A DNA stretch of 64,000 bases from JAPPKS01 sp963667895. Lineage in GTDB: Bacteria > Poribacteria > WGA-4E > PCPOR2b. Where the stretch lies: the NCBI GenBank assembly GCA_965223985.1, contig OZ245030.1, positions 2,294,001-2,358,000 of the forward strand, read 5' to 3'. The notes below the pieces were generated by a model that did no database searches, had not been told where the DNA came from, and was given only the letters and a program-made list of their open reading frames with translations. The translations under genes and the position numbers were made by a program. Of this stretch, positions 18,261-27,465 are shown in pieces. How positions within the stretch are numbered: position 1 is the stretch's first letter; every line of letters begins with the position of its first letter.

Positions 18261-18321
18261 CCTGTAGGGTAGAACAGCGCCCCCCAATTTCTGATTCTGG
18301 TGGGCAAAACTACCCTACAGG
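18261..18321. repeat. 61-bp imperfect palindrome between PspA and binding-protein genes
   Basis: The outer arms CCTGTAGGGTAG (18261-18272) and CTACCCTACAGG (18310-18321) are perfect 12-bp inverted repeats. Inside are a second partial pair, GCCCCCCA and TGGTGGGC. On the minus strand it lies 28-89 bp upstream of the binding-protein start. It could be an mRNA hairpin dividing the operon or a small palindromic element. Confidence 0.5.
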
Positions 18322-18393
18322 ATTTAAAAGGCAACTGTTCATTTCGTAACAACGAAGAAGAGCCAAAGACGCAATCTATACAGATTGCGATAT

Positions 18394-19221
18394 TTAAACA
18401 GGAAGCTTTGATTCCGAATCGGCTGGGGGCTCCTGACTTTCCCCTCGATCGGTTTGTTGTGCCCCAAAGATCAACTCGTCAAACTCATCGGTGGCTGATG
18501 ATTCTCTGGCAGCTGCAAGGAATTTTTCCTCTTCGGCGCGAGAGTCGGTGCCGGCTAATTCTTGCGCGACCTGCGCTCTGCCTTTCGCCTTTTGCCGGAC
18601 ATCTCGCATCCTGGCAAGCTCCGCCGATGTACCATCAGTGCTGATGCCAGAGAGCATATCAGCAATCTGTTCTTGTTCTCTCGCAGTGATTAGATCGGCG
18701 ACAGCTTCCGCTTGTTCTTGCTTGATTTTATCCAAATCTCGATGCAATGCGGAAATCTGGATCATATGGTTGTTAATGTCCCCTTGAGCGTTTTCGATAT
18801 CAGACTCAAGTTCCTGGATTCGAGCATTTTTTTCTTCCAGCGTTGAACTAAAATCATTGTAGGCAGCCACACACCGCGTGTACTCAGGATTCTGTTTAAT
18901 TGCTTCTTGAGCTTGCTCCTGCTTCTGGAGATTGTCAGCTACACGCTTTGCCTTTGCTAGAGCCCCGGCTTTCAGTTGTTCGAGCCGATCTACATCGTCG
19001 GTTAGATTCTGAACGGTTCCCTCTTTTTGCTTGACCAGCGCCAACAGTTGACCAATTGCTGCCTTGTAGCGCTGAACATTCGCTTTTTTGTCCGCAATAA
19101 TATCTTCATAAGCCCCTCGGACAGCTTCAGGGTTTTCCATCATCCTATCGGAAAGCTCATGCGCTCTTCCCGAGAGCGTATACCAGATTGCTTTGAAGAA
19201 TCTCCCGATTCCACTTGCCAT
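18394..19221 (-). CDS. PspA/IM30 family membrane-stress protein
   Basis: The 275-residue protein is almost entirely helical coiled coil, beginning with an amphipathic stretch (IGRFFKAIWYTLSGRAHELSDRMMENPEAVRGAYEDII). The conserved PspA/Vipp1 pattern of an early membrane-binding helix, NPE..., and long heptads is evident. PspA-type ESCRT-III-like proteins coat and repair the inner membrane. The C-terminus is acidic and extended (ATDEFDELIFGAQ). No pspB, pspC or pspF is near. It sits between a membrane coiled-coil protein and the binding protein on the same strand, with an AAA+ gene at the operon end as a possible remodelling partner. Confidence 0.88.
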   Translation of the reverse strand: MASGIGRFFKAIWYTLSGRAHELSDRMMENPEAVRGAYEDIIADKKANVQRYKAAIGQLLALVKQKEGTVQNLTDDVDRLEQLKAGALAKAKRVADNLQKQEQAQEAIKQNPEYTRCVAAYNDFSSTLEEKNARIQELESDIENAQGDINNHMIQISALHRDLDKIKQEQAEAVADLITAREQEQIADMLSGISTDGTSAELARMRDVRQKAKGRAQVAQELAGTDSRAEEEKFLAAARESSATDEFDELIFGAQQTDRGESQEPPADSESKLPV

Positions 19222-19274
19222 ATTATATTTCTCCTTCCATTAAAAATTGAAGATTGAACTTTAATTGACAATTG

Positions 19275-20060
19275 TCAATTTGAGTTGTTTTCAACATACT
19301 GATCGTATTCACTCGGTTCATGGATATTGCTTGATTCAAGCTCTCGCATTGTCTGTTCGACGTTTTTAGCAAACGCTAAATTTTCATCAAGCTCGGTTCT
19401 GAGCCTTGAAAGCTCGGTTTCATCGCTATGTGTACCCAGCGTAAGCATCTGAGCGTAGATTCGGGAGAGTTGCGCGATGGTTTCCTGTACATCCGCGATA
19501 ACAAGCTCCCGATGCTGCAAGAGGGATTTCCTTCCCGTTTTCGTTGCGGTTTCCCTCGCCTTTTCTCCAAGTTTGAGAGTATCTCTCAAGCAATTTACCG
19601 ATTCATGAAATAACGCCTCAACCTTATAGACCAACTCAAAGGCGACATTTGTAGGGATGGAGGATGACCAAGTGGTTTCACCGACTTCCGCCTTAAAGGA
19701 TTGGTTCAGCGCGCGAAGATCCGTGAGCATCCTTTCGGTCCTGGCATCCCCATCTTCGCTGAGTTGCTTGTGTAACGCATCAAGTTGACGCTCCTGTTGA
19801 TTATGCGCCTCATCCTGCAATTCCTTTAATGCTTGGCGCGAAATCTTATCCAGTCCTGTCGCCCATTTCGTAATGAATCCCGCGATGGGACCCAGGACAC
19901 CTAGAACGCCGCTGACAAACAGAAACAGAATGGCCGGCTCAAGATTGAGCACCCAGGTCGCAAAAGCCAATGTGGCTCCAGTAGCAAAAGGAAAAACCAC
20001 AGAGGCGTTTCCGATAAGATTGAGGAAGATTTTGCCCCTTAATTTCTTTCGATTAATCAA
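19275..20060 (-). CDS. Membrane protein with two N-terminal helices and long coiled coil
   Basis: I do not recognise a family. The first 60 residues have two hydrophobic helices (SVVFPFATGATLAFATWVL and AILFLFVSGVLGVLGPIAGF). About 170 residues of charged heptad-like helix follow, with no cysteines or catalytic motifs. The likely topology is an inner-membrane hairpin with a cytoplasmic coiled coil. It is 53 bp upstream of pspA and may recruit PspA to the membrane in place of the missing PspB/PspC. That is inference from position and shape. Confidence 0.6.
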   Translation of the reverse strand: MINRKKLRGKIFLNLIGNASVVFPFATGATLAFATWVLNLEPAILFLFVSGVLGVLGPIAGFITKWATGLDKISRQALKELQDEAHNQQERQLDALHKQLSEDGDARTERMLTDLRALNQSFKAEVGETTWSSSIPTNVAFELVYKVEALFHESVNCLRDTLKLGEKARETATKTGRKSLLQHRELVIADVQETIAQLSRIYAQMLTLGTHSDETELSRLRTELDENLAFAKNVEQTMRELESSNIHEPSEYDQYVENNSN

Positions 20061-20392
20061 TTTCTTTACCCGCCTTGATTGAGAACCGAAAACTAACTGC
20101 TTTTCCGGAGGCGATCAAAATCGCCTTCAATTCATCGGCTTAATTAAAAAGTGGCAGCACCCTTTCCTTGTTCATCTATGATGAACTCTAATCAGAATGC
20201 GGATTCATCAGCTTCTTCTATGACAATTCTTATCTTTAAGATATAAAGGCGACTTTTGATTGAGCTAGCGTAGCCTATCTATCGTTCGCTGCACTGAGGT
20301 GGAACAGCGTATTAACTAGTCTCTAATATGGTTGCCCAACGCTGTTTTTAGCAACGCAGCGGCTCACTTAACACATCTATACAAAACTCCTT
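20061..20392. other. Intergenic gap inside the cluster, no gene seen
   Basis: About 330 bp between the coiled-coil membrane protein and the SBP-OmpA gene. No frame of interest, clear promoter or strong hairpin was found. It could hold an internal promoter for the pspA part of the cluster. Confidence 0.4.
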
Positions 20393-22003
20393 TTAATACG
20401 GTTTCTCCAGAAGGACAAAAGTAACGCTTTGTGCCGCCCCTCCATCCGTATTATTCGGAGGCCAGTTGCTTGCGATCGCTTTGATGCGATGCGGGTTAAT
20501 ACCCCGGCTCGTCAAAAACCCAGCGACGGTATCGGCTCGCTGCTGGGCAAGTTTTCGATTCGCCTCTGGGTCGCCTTCGCGCCTGGTATGTCCTACAACA
20601 TGGAGGTACCATTGCGGAAATGAATCCAGGTCCTCAGCGAGCGTCACTAAAGCCCGTTGGCTTCCCAGATGAATTCTTGCATTTCCCCGACCAAATTGGA
20701 TGGGTTTAATCTGCATTGTACCAACAGAAACAAGCCGATTCCATTCAGAATCTGAGAGGTCACGTAGGGATTTGACGCCTCTGACTTCCGGAAGCGCGAT
20801 CGCGGTGGAGTCCCCTAGAACAATTTCATCAAGGCCACTTGATGCTGCTACGCTTGGATGAAATTTATCACGATGAAGCGACCGCAATGTGCCATCATAA
20901 AAAATCTGCCCATAGTTCCCCGACAATGGATCTTTTGAAATTGCGGCGGTTTGGACCAGAACTCTGATAAGCTTAGCAATCATATCTTCGAGGTGATCGG
21001 CATCCTTTGCCTCTTGTCCGGAAATCACACCAAAATGAGCGTAATTCTCCATGGTATTCCGCCATTCAATGCCATTTACCAGATTTTCAGCTTCGCTTCT
21101 CTTCAGGGGATTTCCGTACGTTTTGGCATCTTCCAGAACAAGATTCACCATCCCATCCAGCTGATTGGAATAATCGTAATACGCCTGCAGGTACGTCTGT
21201 ACAACAGTTTCGACAAGTTCAGGCTGTTCACCCAGAAATTGTCGCTGGGCGATCAGCACGTCAACAATATATCCTTTCAGCTTTGAACTGTCCAGTAGGA
21301 CATGGACACCATCAATTGCCAGCGCCTTTGTCACATAGGGTTCCCACAGCACATAAGCTCTTGTATCGTTTGGATTGCCGGCCTTCAGCTTCTTGTAGAC
21401 ATCTTCTGCTCCATCTGCTGTAATTGCCCAGTCACGGGGCAAGCTGGGAAGGCTCATTTTGTTGATCATAACTCTGGCAAGGGTTTCGCTAGGAGAATCT
21501 GGCGTTAATACAATCTTTGCTTGGGGATTGCTTAATTTAGGGATTTGCGGCACGCTCTGCTTGTAAGCAACAATCGCGTCCGCCCCTTTTGTCTCATCAA
21601 TGACAAGCAGAATCGAACCTGGAAATTCCCCAATCACGTCTCCTGCCTTTAGATACGCATCAATAGTGAAGACTGCCATTTGAATCTTTCCGGTCTTCAG
21701 ATTCTTCAATCTCTGAATATAATCTGCCTTATCATCGACAAAAATCAGCTTAATTTCCTGGCGATCGAGCAGATTCTGAACAGCTGGCGATCGGAGGATG
21801 GCGTAACCGGAGAAGGAGTCGTGAGCAATTTTGATTTCGTGATTGTATCTTTGCGTACTGGTTTTTTGCAGCAGTTTGCCTTTCATTCTCGGTTCAATAT
21901 AAAACTTATAGACCGCCCCCGCAATCCCAAGGATAACCAGCCAACTTAAGACCATAATGATTTTGCTGGTCGCTTTTTTTGAGGATGCGGAAGATTCATG
22001 CAT
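20393..22003 (-). CDS. Membrane-anchored substrate-binding/OmpA fusion protein
   Basis: The 536-residue protein has one N-terminal membrane helix (IIMVLSWLVILGIAGAVYKFYI). A periplasmic binding-protein domain follows over about 50-340 (EIKIAHDSFSGYAILRSPAV, IKLIFVDDKADYIQRLKNL). A C-terminal OmpA-like domain begins near residue 440 (YLHVVGHTR, NRKLAQQRADTVAGFLTSRGI). OmpA domains grip peptidoglycan, so the binding domain would be tethered between membrane and wall. The aspartate of the usual GHTD is arginine here, which may weaken diaminopimelate binding. It pairs with the larger fusion at 23125-25008. Confidence 0.82.
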   Translation of the reverse strand: MHESSASSKKATSKIIMVLSWLVILGIAGAVYKFYIEPRMKGKLLQKTSTQRYNHEIKIAHDSFSGYAILRSPAVQNLLDRQEIKLIFVDDKADYIQRLKNLKTGKIQMAVFTIDAYLKAGDVIGEFPGSILLVIDETKGADAIVAYKQSVPQIPKLSNPQAKIVLTPDSPSETLARVMINKMSLPSLPRDWAITADGAEDVYKKLKAGNPNDTRAYVLWEPYVTKALAIDGVHVLLDSSKLKGYIVDVLIAQRQFLGEQPELVETVVQTYLQAYYDYSNQLDGMVNLVLEDAKTYGNPLKRSEAENLVNGIEWRNTMENYAHFGVISGQEAKDADHLEDMIAKLIRVLVQTAAISKDPLSGNYGQIFYDGTLRSLHRDKFHPSVAASSGLDEIVLGDSTAIALPEVRGVKSLRDLSDSEWNRLVSVGTMQIKPIQFGRGNARIHLGSQRALVTLAEDLDSFPQWYLHVVGHTRREGDPEANRKLAQQRADTVAGFLTSRGINPHRIKAIASNWPPNNTDGGAAQSVTFVLLEKPY

Positions 22004-22099
22004 TAGATTTTTCCCCCTTATCGCCGCTGTGTTATCGCCATGATACGATGAAACGTAATGTGTAAACTCATGAACCTATTCCCCGTTAGGCGTCCGGCA

Positions 22100-23044
22100 T
22101 TAACTGCCACGGCTCCCTTGACGGGAGCGGACCAACCAGGCAATCACCAAAATTGCGATGGCAAGGATGAGGAGAATTTTCCACATCTGTTCACTCCTAT
22201 CTGTTCGGGGCGTATCAACCTTCCCCTGTCCAGTGTCATTTGTAGGTTTCATCGTTTTTGCCTTTGGCGAGATTGGCTGCTCACCGATTGGATCATTTTC
22301 AGGGACCTTTGTGATCGCAGCGATTAGCCCTGATGCAATCTCTTCTGAGAGGGGGGCAATGAATTCAAATACATCCTCGCCGCTTGTACTTATGCCGGTA
22401 TCAGAAGTTTCAGCTAGAATCTCCGAAACTGCCTTGACCAACTCTCCCGGATTATCCGCTCGGCGGTAACTATCGACAACCGTCGCCAACATATGCTCTT
22501 GCTGCATATCAACACCAATAACATCAACCCGGATCTCTCTTTCCATGACTTCTGGTGTGTAGGCTTCGACATTTTCGCGGTCGCCAGCTTCTCCGTCTGT
22601 AACAATCAACAGCCGATAGCTCCCGTAATTGTACTGTTTTTCACGTTGTTCCAGAAGGCGGTCCGCACCAATTTTGATATACGCCCCAAGCGGCGTTCCG
22701 CCGCCAGGTATGGGGAGATTAATTGCATTTATCAGCGCCGCCTCGTTCTTGGGGCCCAGCGGATACACCCAGTCATTTTGTATATTGGAACCGCTAAAAA
22801 CAAGCAACCCGATATTCGTGCCATCTGGAATTTTCGCTAATACCTGACGAATCGCTTCTTTTGCCGCCTCTATCTTCGTCCGGGTAGGGTCACTGTTAAA
22901 TTGTTCGTTCATTGAGCCTGACGCATCAAGGATAATCACAATATTATCCGTGTGTACCCCTTCATTCGACAAGACCATTGGGGCAAGAAGGAGGGAAAAT
23001 AGAAGGATAATGAATAGGGTAGATGGGCGTTTTGCGTTCTTCAT
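22100..23044 (-). CDS. VWA-domain protein with signal and C-terminal membrane helix
   Basis: A signal segment (TLFIILLFSLLLAPMVLS) is followed by a von Willebrand A domain with a complete MIDAS: DASGS, the threonine in PGGGTPLGAY, and VTDGEAGD. After a linker, a C-terminal helix (ILLILAIAILVIAWLV) anchors it, with basic residues at the end. The VWA part should be periplasmic and bind a divalent cation and a protein partner. It lies between the two SBP-OmpA genes. VWA and MoxR-like AAA+ proteins often work as pairs, and an AAA+ gene is present at the cluster end. Confidence 0.87.
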   Translation of the reverse strand: MKNAKRPSTLFIILLFSLLLAPMVLSNEGVHTDNIVIILDASGSMNEQFNSDPTRTKIEAAKEAIRQVLAKIPDGTNIGLLVFSGSNIQNDWVYPLGPKNEAALINAINLPIPGGGTPLGAYIKIGADRLLEQREKQYNYGSYRLLIVTDGEAGDRENVEAYTPEVMEREIRVDVIGVDMQQEHMLATVVDSYRRADNPGELVKAVSEILAETSDTGISTSGEDVFEFIAPLSEEIASGLIAAITKVPENDPIGEQPISPKAKTMKPTNDTGQGKVDTPRTDRSEQMWKILLILAIAILVIAWLVRSRQGSRGS

Positions 23045-23124
23045 TGATTAACTTTTCTCCGTCCCTTTAATGTGATGATGTGAACATATGTTCAAAGACC
23101 ATACTTCGAAGTCGTAATCGGTTC

Positions 23125-25008
23125 TTAGAAATCGAAATCTGCGGCGACAATGGCTTCAGACGAAATCTTAATCAGAGCGAATTCTACACGCCGATTTTTT
23201 GCCGCTAGCGCCGCGCTAGTTGGTTTGGCAATCAGCGGATCTTTGATGCCCACCCCGATCGGAACAATCTGCTCAGACTCAATTCGGACGTTTTTCCTGC
23301 GTGCATAATCAACGACTGCTTGTTTGACGGTTTCCGCCCGCTGCTCAGAGAGCTTTAATCCACTTCTCATGATTTGAAATGGGCCTTCAAAATCACTCCC
23401 GTCATCAAATTTCTTTTGTTGGGTTAATCCGACGAGGTTCCTTGTATCCTCCAGGCGGAAGGGTTTGCCGTTCATGAAGTATTCATAATTCCCTCTTGTT
23501 CCAGTCCGCTTTAAAATCCCTTTCTTCAAGCCGGTTTTGACCACTGCCATCAGGGTCAATGAGGGGTCTGTATGGCCCTTGATGGCAATTGCCGCATTTC
23601 CATATTTTGATGCAAGCTCAACAACTCTGTCGAACTCCTCACGGTATTGCGCTTCGCTAAATGTGTCCTGATTTGGCTGAAATTGAATGGTAAATGAGAT
23701 AAGCGTTTTCTCGTCAAGCACCTCTTCTTCATTAAACGACTCGATCTCCGCTCTGACGGTTTCCTCTTTGAAACGCTTCCGCTGAACAGGGGCTGCCACT
23801 GTTGTCGTCAGAAGGCTCGTGAAGGTTGGCGAACTAAAATTCAGATCGGAAGGAATCAGATCGTATCTCTTACTTGCAAATCCCCAGCGCACTGCCATAT
23901 CCAATCCTGCCTTATTAAAGCCCTCGAAACCGGCTACGACATTTGTTGAATCATTAAAGAACGCGACATTACCGGGCTGAGCGACAAATGTGCAGTCAGC
24001 AATCAGACCGTGCGCGTCTTCTTCAAGCGTTGGAAGTACTTCCTTGCCATAGATAGCCTGCATCATCTGAAGCAGCGTCATATATTCTTTAGAATCTCTC
24101 GACTCATAGTCCTTCTTGAGTTTGACGACCCCCTCGGCCCCTTTTAAGTATCCCGCGAAGAATTTTTCGATTAACGCCCTATTGGCGTCATAGAAATCCT
24201 TTCGGCAGGCGTAAACATCTGCAATCGAGCGTGAAAGCGTCGCCGTGCTGATCACCACATGTGCGCCTTTAACCGTTCCCTCTGCTCCACTGCCGATGCT
24301 TTGATGTCCGCCGGTTAAACCGATCATGTCAGGCGTAATCACGAAGCAGCCGGAGATTGTCCCATCCTTCCTGAACTGTTCTGCAGGCCCGTTGGACCCC
24401 GTCAAATCATCGACCCAGGTGATGGTTACGTTGGACTTGGAAAGTCTTGCTGTCTGCAACATATCGTAAAGCATGCCGACATGAGGGCCGCCTTTTTGGA
24501 TTGCGAATTTTTTCCCTTGCAAGTCTGAAATTTTTCTGATGTTGGATCTCCCAACGAAATGATCGCCGGCTGACCATGTTAACTGACCAAACACAACCCC
24601 CGTTGTTCTGGAGTCGCGTCCAATGACCTCACTTGCTTGAGCAATCATCCTAAATGTTCCACGCATGATTGGGGATTTTCCGGACAGATAGTCTCTCACC
24701 TGCTGTCGGAAATCATCGCCGGGGACTAACTTCAGGTTCAATCCCTGCTTTGCCATGATTGAGCCGGGTTTAGTGAGTAAACCGCCGTTGGCATGGAATA
24801 GAGCAGCTTCACCGCCCCACGTGATGTATGGAACAACCAGTGGGCTCGTTGATGTGACTGTTTTAACGCTGACCGGACCGACAATCTCAGAGTAGAGCTG
24901 TTGAGCATCGGTCTGGGCGGTAAAAAATATAACAACAACGGTTAATACGACTGCAGTAAGTATCCGCTTTGAAGACATACTGACCTCCTTAGACATTTTT
25001 TGGGGCAT
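23125..25008 (-). CDS. Secreted substrate-binding/OmpA fusion protein, first gene of the cluster
   Basis: This 627-residue protein has a signal segment (ILTAVVLTVVVIFFTAQTDA), a binding-protein domain to about residue 390, a linker, and an OmpA-like C-terminal domain. The binding-protein domain includes DLQGKKFAIQKGGPHVGMLYDML and WVDDLTGSNGPAEQF, typical of NMT1/NrtA-like proteins. The OmpA domain starts at IAIKGHTDPS. About 70 residues are inserted between GHTD and LSEQRAETVKQAV, longer than normal. GHTD and the NRRVEF end are kept, so peptidoglycan binding is expected. It leads a run of minus-strand genes and so may be the promoter-proximal gene. Confidence 0.83.
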   Translation of the reverse strand: MPQKMSKEVSMSSKRILTAVVLTVVVIFFTAQTDAQQLYSEIVGPVSVKTVTSTSPLVVPYITWGGEAALFHANGGLLTKPGSIMAKQGLNLKLVPGDDFRQQVRDYLSGKSPIMRGTFRMIAQASEVIGRDSRTTGVVFGQLTWSAGDHFVGRSNIRKISDLQGKKFAIQKGGPHVGMLYDMLQTARLSKSNVTITWVDDLTGSNGPAEQFRKDGTISGCFVITPDMIGLTGGHQSIGSGAEGTVKGAHVVISTATLSRSIADVYACRKDFYDANRALIEKFFAGYLKGAEGVVKLKKDYESRDSKEYMTLLQMMQAIYGKEVLPTLEEDAHGLIADCTFVAQPGNVAFFNDSTNVVAGFEGFNKAGLDMAVRWGFASKRYDLIPSDLNFSSPTFTSLLTTTVAAPVQRKRFKEETVRAEIESFNEEEVLDEKTLISFTIQFQPNQDTFSEAQYREEFDRVVELASKYGNAAIAIKGHTDPSLTLMAVVKTGLKKGILKRTGTRGNYEYFMNGKPFRLEDTRNLVGLTQQKKFDDGSDFEGPFQIMRSGLKLSEQRAETVKQAVVDYARRKNVRIESEQIVPIGVGIKDPLIAKPTSAALAAKNRRVEFALIKISSEAIVAADFDF

Positions 25009-25751
25009 TGGCTATTGTGTTTTCTTAACTATTCTACTCGGCAACTCACACCGGTCAGCTCGTCTCGTTAGTTTCTGTCAACTGTCCGATTTCATCTGTG
25101 GATAAGCCGGTGCATTTCGCAATTGTATCAACTGGGACACCTTGATCGCCTCATTTGTTTCCATGAAGGTTTGAGGATTTCCCCATCGTAAGGTTAAGTA
25201 TATCATATCTCCAAAACTTATTCAAACGCTCTAACTCGGAACAACAGATCACGGTACTACTTGAAACAATACTATCAGCATTGAGGAAATGGCAGCAATA
25301 ATTAACTTGAAAAAGAATCACAAGCTTGTGTATACTTGCGCAAATATCTCATGTTCAGCGCAAAGCCATATGGATAAACACATTAAAAAGATGAATGGGA
25401 ATTAAATTCGTATTATTTCAAAACTTTCATGAAAGCTTAATGACTACTGCGGTTAAGTTCTAAGCGTGGTATTTACAGGCATTTCTGGAATTCTTGATGA
25501 ATTTATGACAGCCTTTAAGATATAATCCCTAGCTACCTCGAAAAAATTCAGAAAGATTGTATCGAAGTTTCTAAACCGAAAGAGCAATCTGAAAAAACAG
25601 TACACTGAAAATCCCTACGATTTAGCTCTCTCTTTGGTCGGCGGCCCAGGCTCACCTGCGTCTTCAGCAGAGAAAGCGAATCTATCACCCCTGCCCCGGC
25701 GCCAAGACCATAGCATGACTATAATTTGAGGTTTGGCATGGGTCGAAAGGA
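25009..25751. other. Long intergenic region upstream of the SBP-OmpA cluster
   Basis: About 740 bp, AT-rich, between divergent genes. No coding frame, RNA gene or repeat was recognised. It should contain the promoter of the 12.7-kb minus-strand cluster, but no element stands out. Confidence 0.4.
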
Positions 25752-26952
25752 ATGAATATGAACATTTATCAATCACTGTCGGTGGTGGATTCTGAGCCGA
25801 TTTCTAAGTATTATCGCGCTTCGGCCTTTACTGATGCAAAGCCCGAACTTGCGGCGCCTGGGACCACGCCAGAACGGTTAGCTCACTTGAATGAGCACGG
25901 TTTCGTCATTATCACCGACTTTGTCGACAATCCGTGGATCCCCAGTCTCCGGGAGGCGGCCGCCGTGTTACCGAAGCGTGCTCGCCCGATTATGGCTACT
26001 GCAAGATTGACTGCTCGAAGGGCTACGTGCACCGCACGGGAGACGATGAGCCGTGGGCAATTCGGGGTCTAATCCATCCTGCTTTCGAGGAGCCTAGCTT
26101 TGCCGAGTTCCACGGCTCTCCAGATTGTCTAAGCTTCGTCCACTCCTGGTGTAACTGGCTCCAGCCTGAGGATATGGTGATGGGTGGAATGTTGCTTTGG
26201 TGCAATCCTCGACTGCGCGAGTATGGGCCGAGTTGGCACCGAGACACGACGTGGTGGGGCACCGGGAAGCCCTGCTTTTCTCAGCGGGAGGTCCGAGGGG
26301 AGGGACCTGAGGCGTATTCCGAAGAAACCGAGAAAGTCCGATGGAAGGAAATTGTCGCAAATAACGCTAAGTTTATCACGGAGTGGAACGGAGTAAGCAT
26401 GTTCTTGGCATTAGTCGACGACGAGTGCCACGAGCTCGTGCCGGGTAGCCACAATCGATGGCGTACGCCTGAGCATGACGTGCTCCTGCCGCAGCGATGA
26501 AGGACCAAGGGGGCCTGTACACACCTAGTTGGAACGGTGTAGACTCGTCACCGAATCAGGTCGCGATCCGGCTCAAAGCTGGGGAAGCCCTCATCCGCAA
26601 TGGAGCGACGATTCACACTGGGCACACCGTGCCCAATCGTGAACGCAACACTTTATTGATTGGTTGGTCAAGGTGGTCGGGTGTGTTCACCGGGGAACCG
26701 TTGGTAGCGGATGCGCGGGACGCATGGCAACTCGATCCCGCCGTGCGCGAGGCTTTATTACACGAGTGGATGAAAATCGCGTGGAACCGTTGGGCGGAAA
26801 CACAGAAACTAGGGGATTTGCTTGAGTACCGGTACGCAGGATTTGACATCAAGCGCATCAAAGCAGGGCAGGTAGTCGGTTGGAGCGGGGAGCTGGAACG
26901 TCAAGCTGCTGCTGCGGACGACGCTTGGAAGCTCTTCCAAACCGTGGAATGA
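25752..26952 (+). pseudogene. PhyH (phytanoyl-CoA dioxygenase) family gene with two frameshifts
   Basis: One protein is spread over three frames. Frame one gives the N-terminus to about 25960 (LAHLNEHGFVIITDFVDN). Frame two continues with RRVTEACSPDYGYCKI and carries HRD at GPSWHRDTTWW, the proximal iron-binding HxD. Frame three, from about 26497, carries the distal region NGATIHTGHTVPNRERNT. Adding one base near 25960 restores REAGRRVTEAC, and one base near 26496 restores LLPQRMKDQGG, so both lesions look like single-base losses. The second junction also forms ATGA, so a split gene is possible but less likely. The parent would be a non-heme Fe(II)/2-oxoglutarate oxygenase. Confidence 0.75.
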
Positions 26953-27465
26953 AGGTCGGATACACTTTGCAAATTGTGCTTCGACCCGCATGAATACTTA
27001 AGTATTCCACAATCGGCTCTCGGATGGGTGTGCTGTTTAAGTACACTTACTACAACAGTAATGGTATTCTCATCTCCCAACCCTCAAAGGGCACCCGTTC
27101 GTACCTTTTCGTCATCGTTGAGCTCGCTAATCTGTACCCCAAGTAGCAGTTCGGAAGAGAACATTTCATTATGCCTATAGAATTTCTGAGACGCCCTGGA
27201 GGCTTTATCCAACCCTGATGTTCTGGAAGCGTAATCTAGGAGTATCACCCCGAAATGAACAACCAAATAATCGGGGATGACGCTCCTAGGACAATCAACT
27301 CGGTTTTCAATCTTTGATCGTCTTTTCCGTTCAGTAACCCAATCGGCACTAGCCATTGCGGTGCCTTAGCCTAGCTACACACGTCAACACGATACAGTAA
27401 CATAGATTATATGGGGTTCGGTTCGGTTAAAGTTAGCAGTACCTAACTGAAATCGGGGAGCTATT
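26953..27465. other. Intergenic region, nothing recognised
   Basis: About 510 bp between the broken PhyH gene and the end of the large secreted protein gene. Short frames on both strands show no known motif, and no hairpin of note was found. Confidence 0.4.

Noticed and set aside
26497..26952. Independent gene starting at the ATGA overlap
   Set aside because: Its product is the missing C-terminal part of the same PhyH protein, so a frameshift is the simpler reading.
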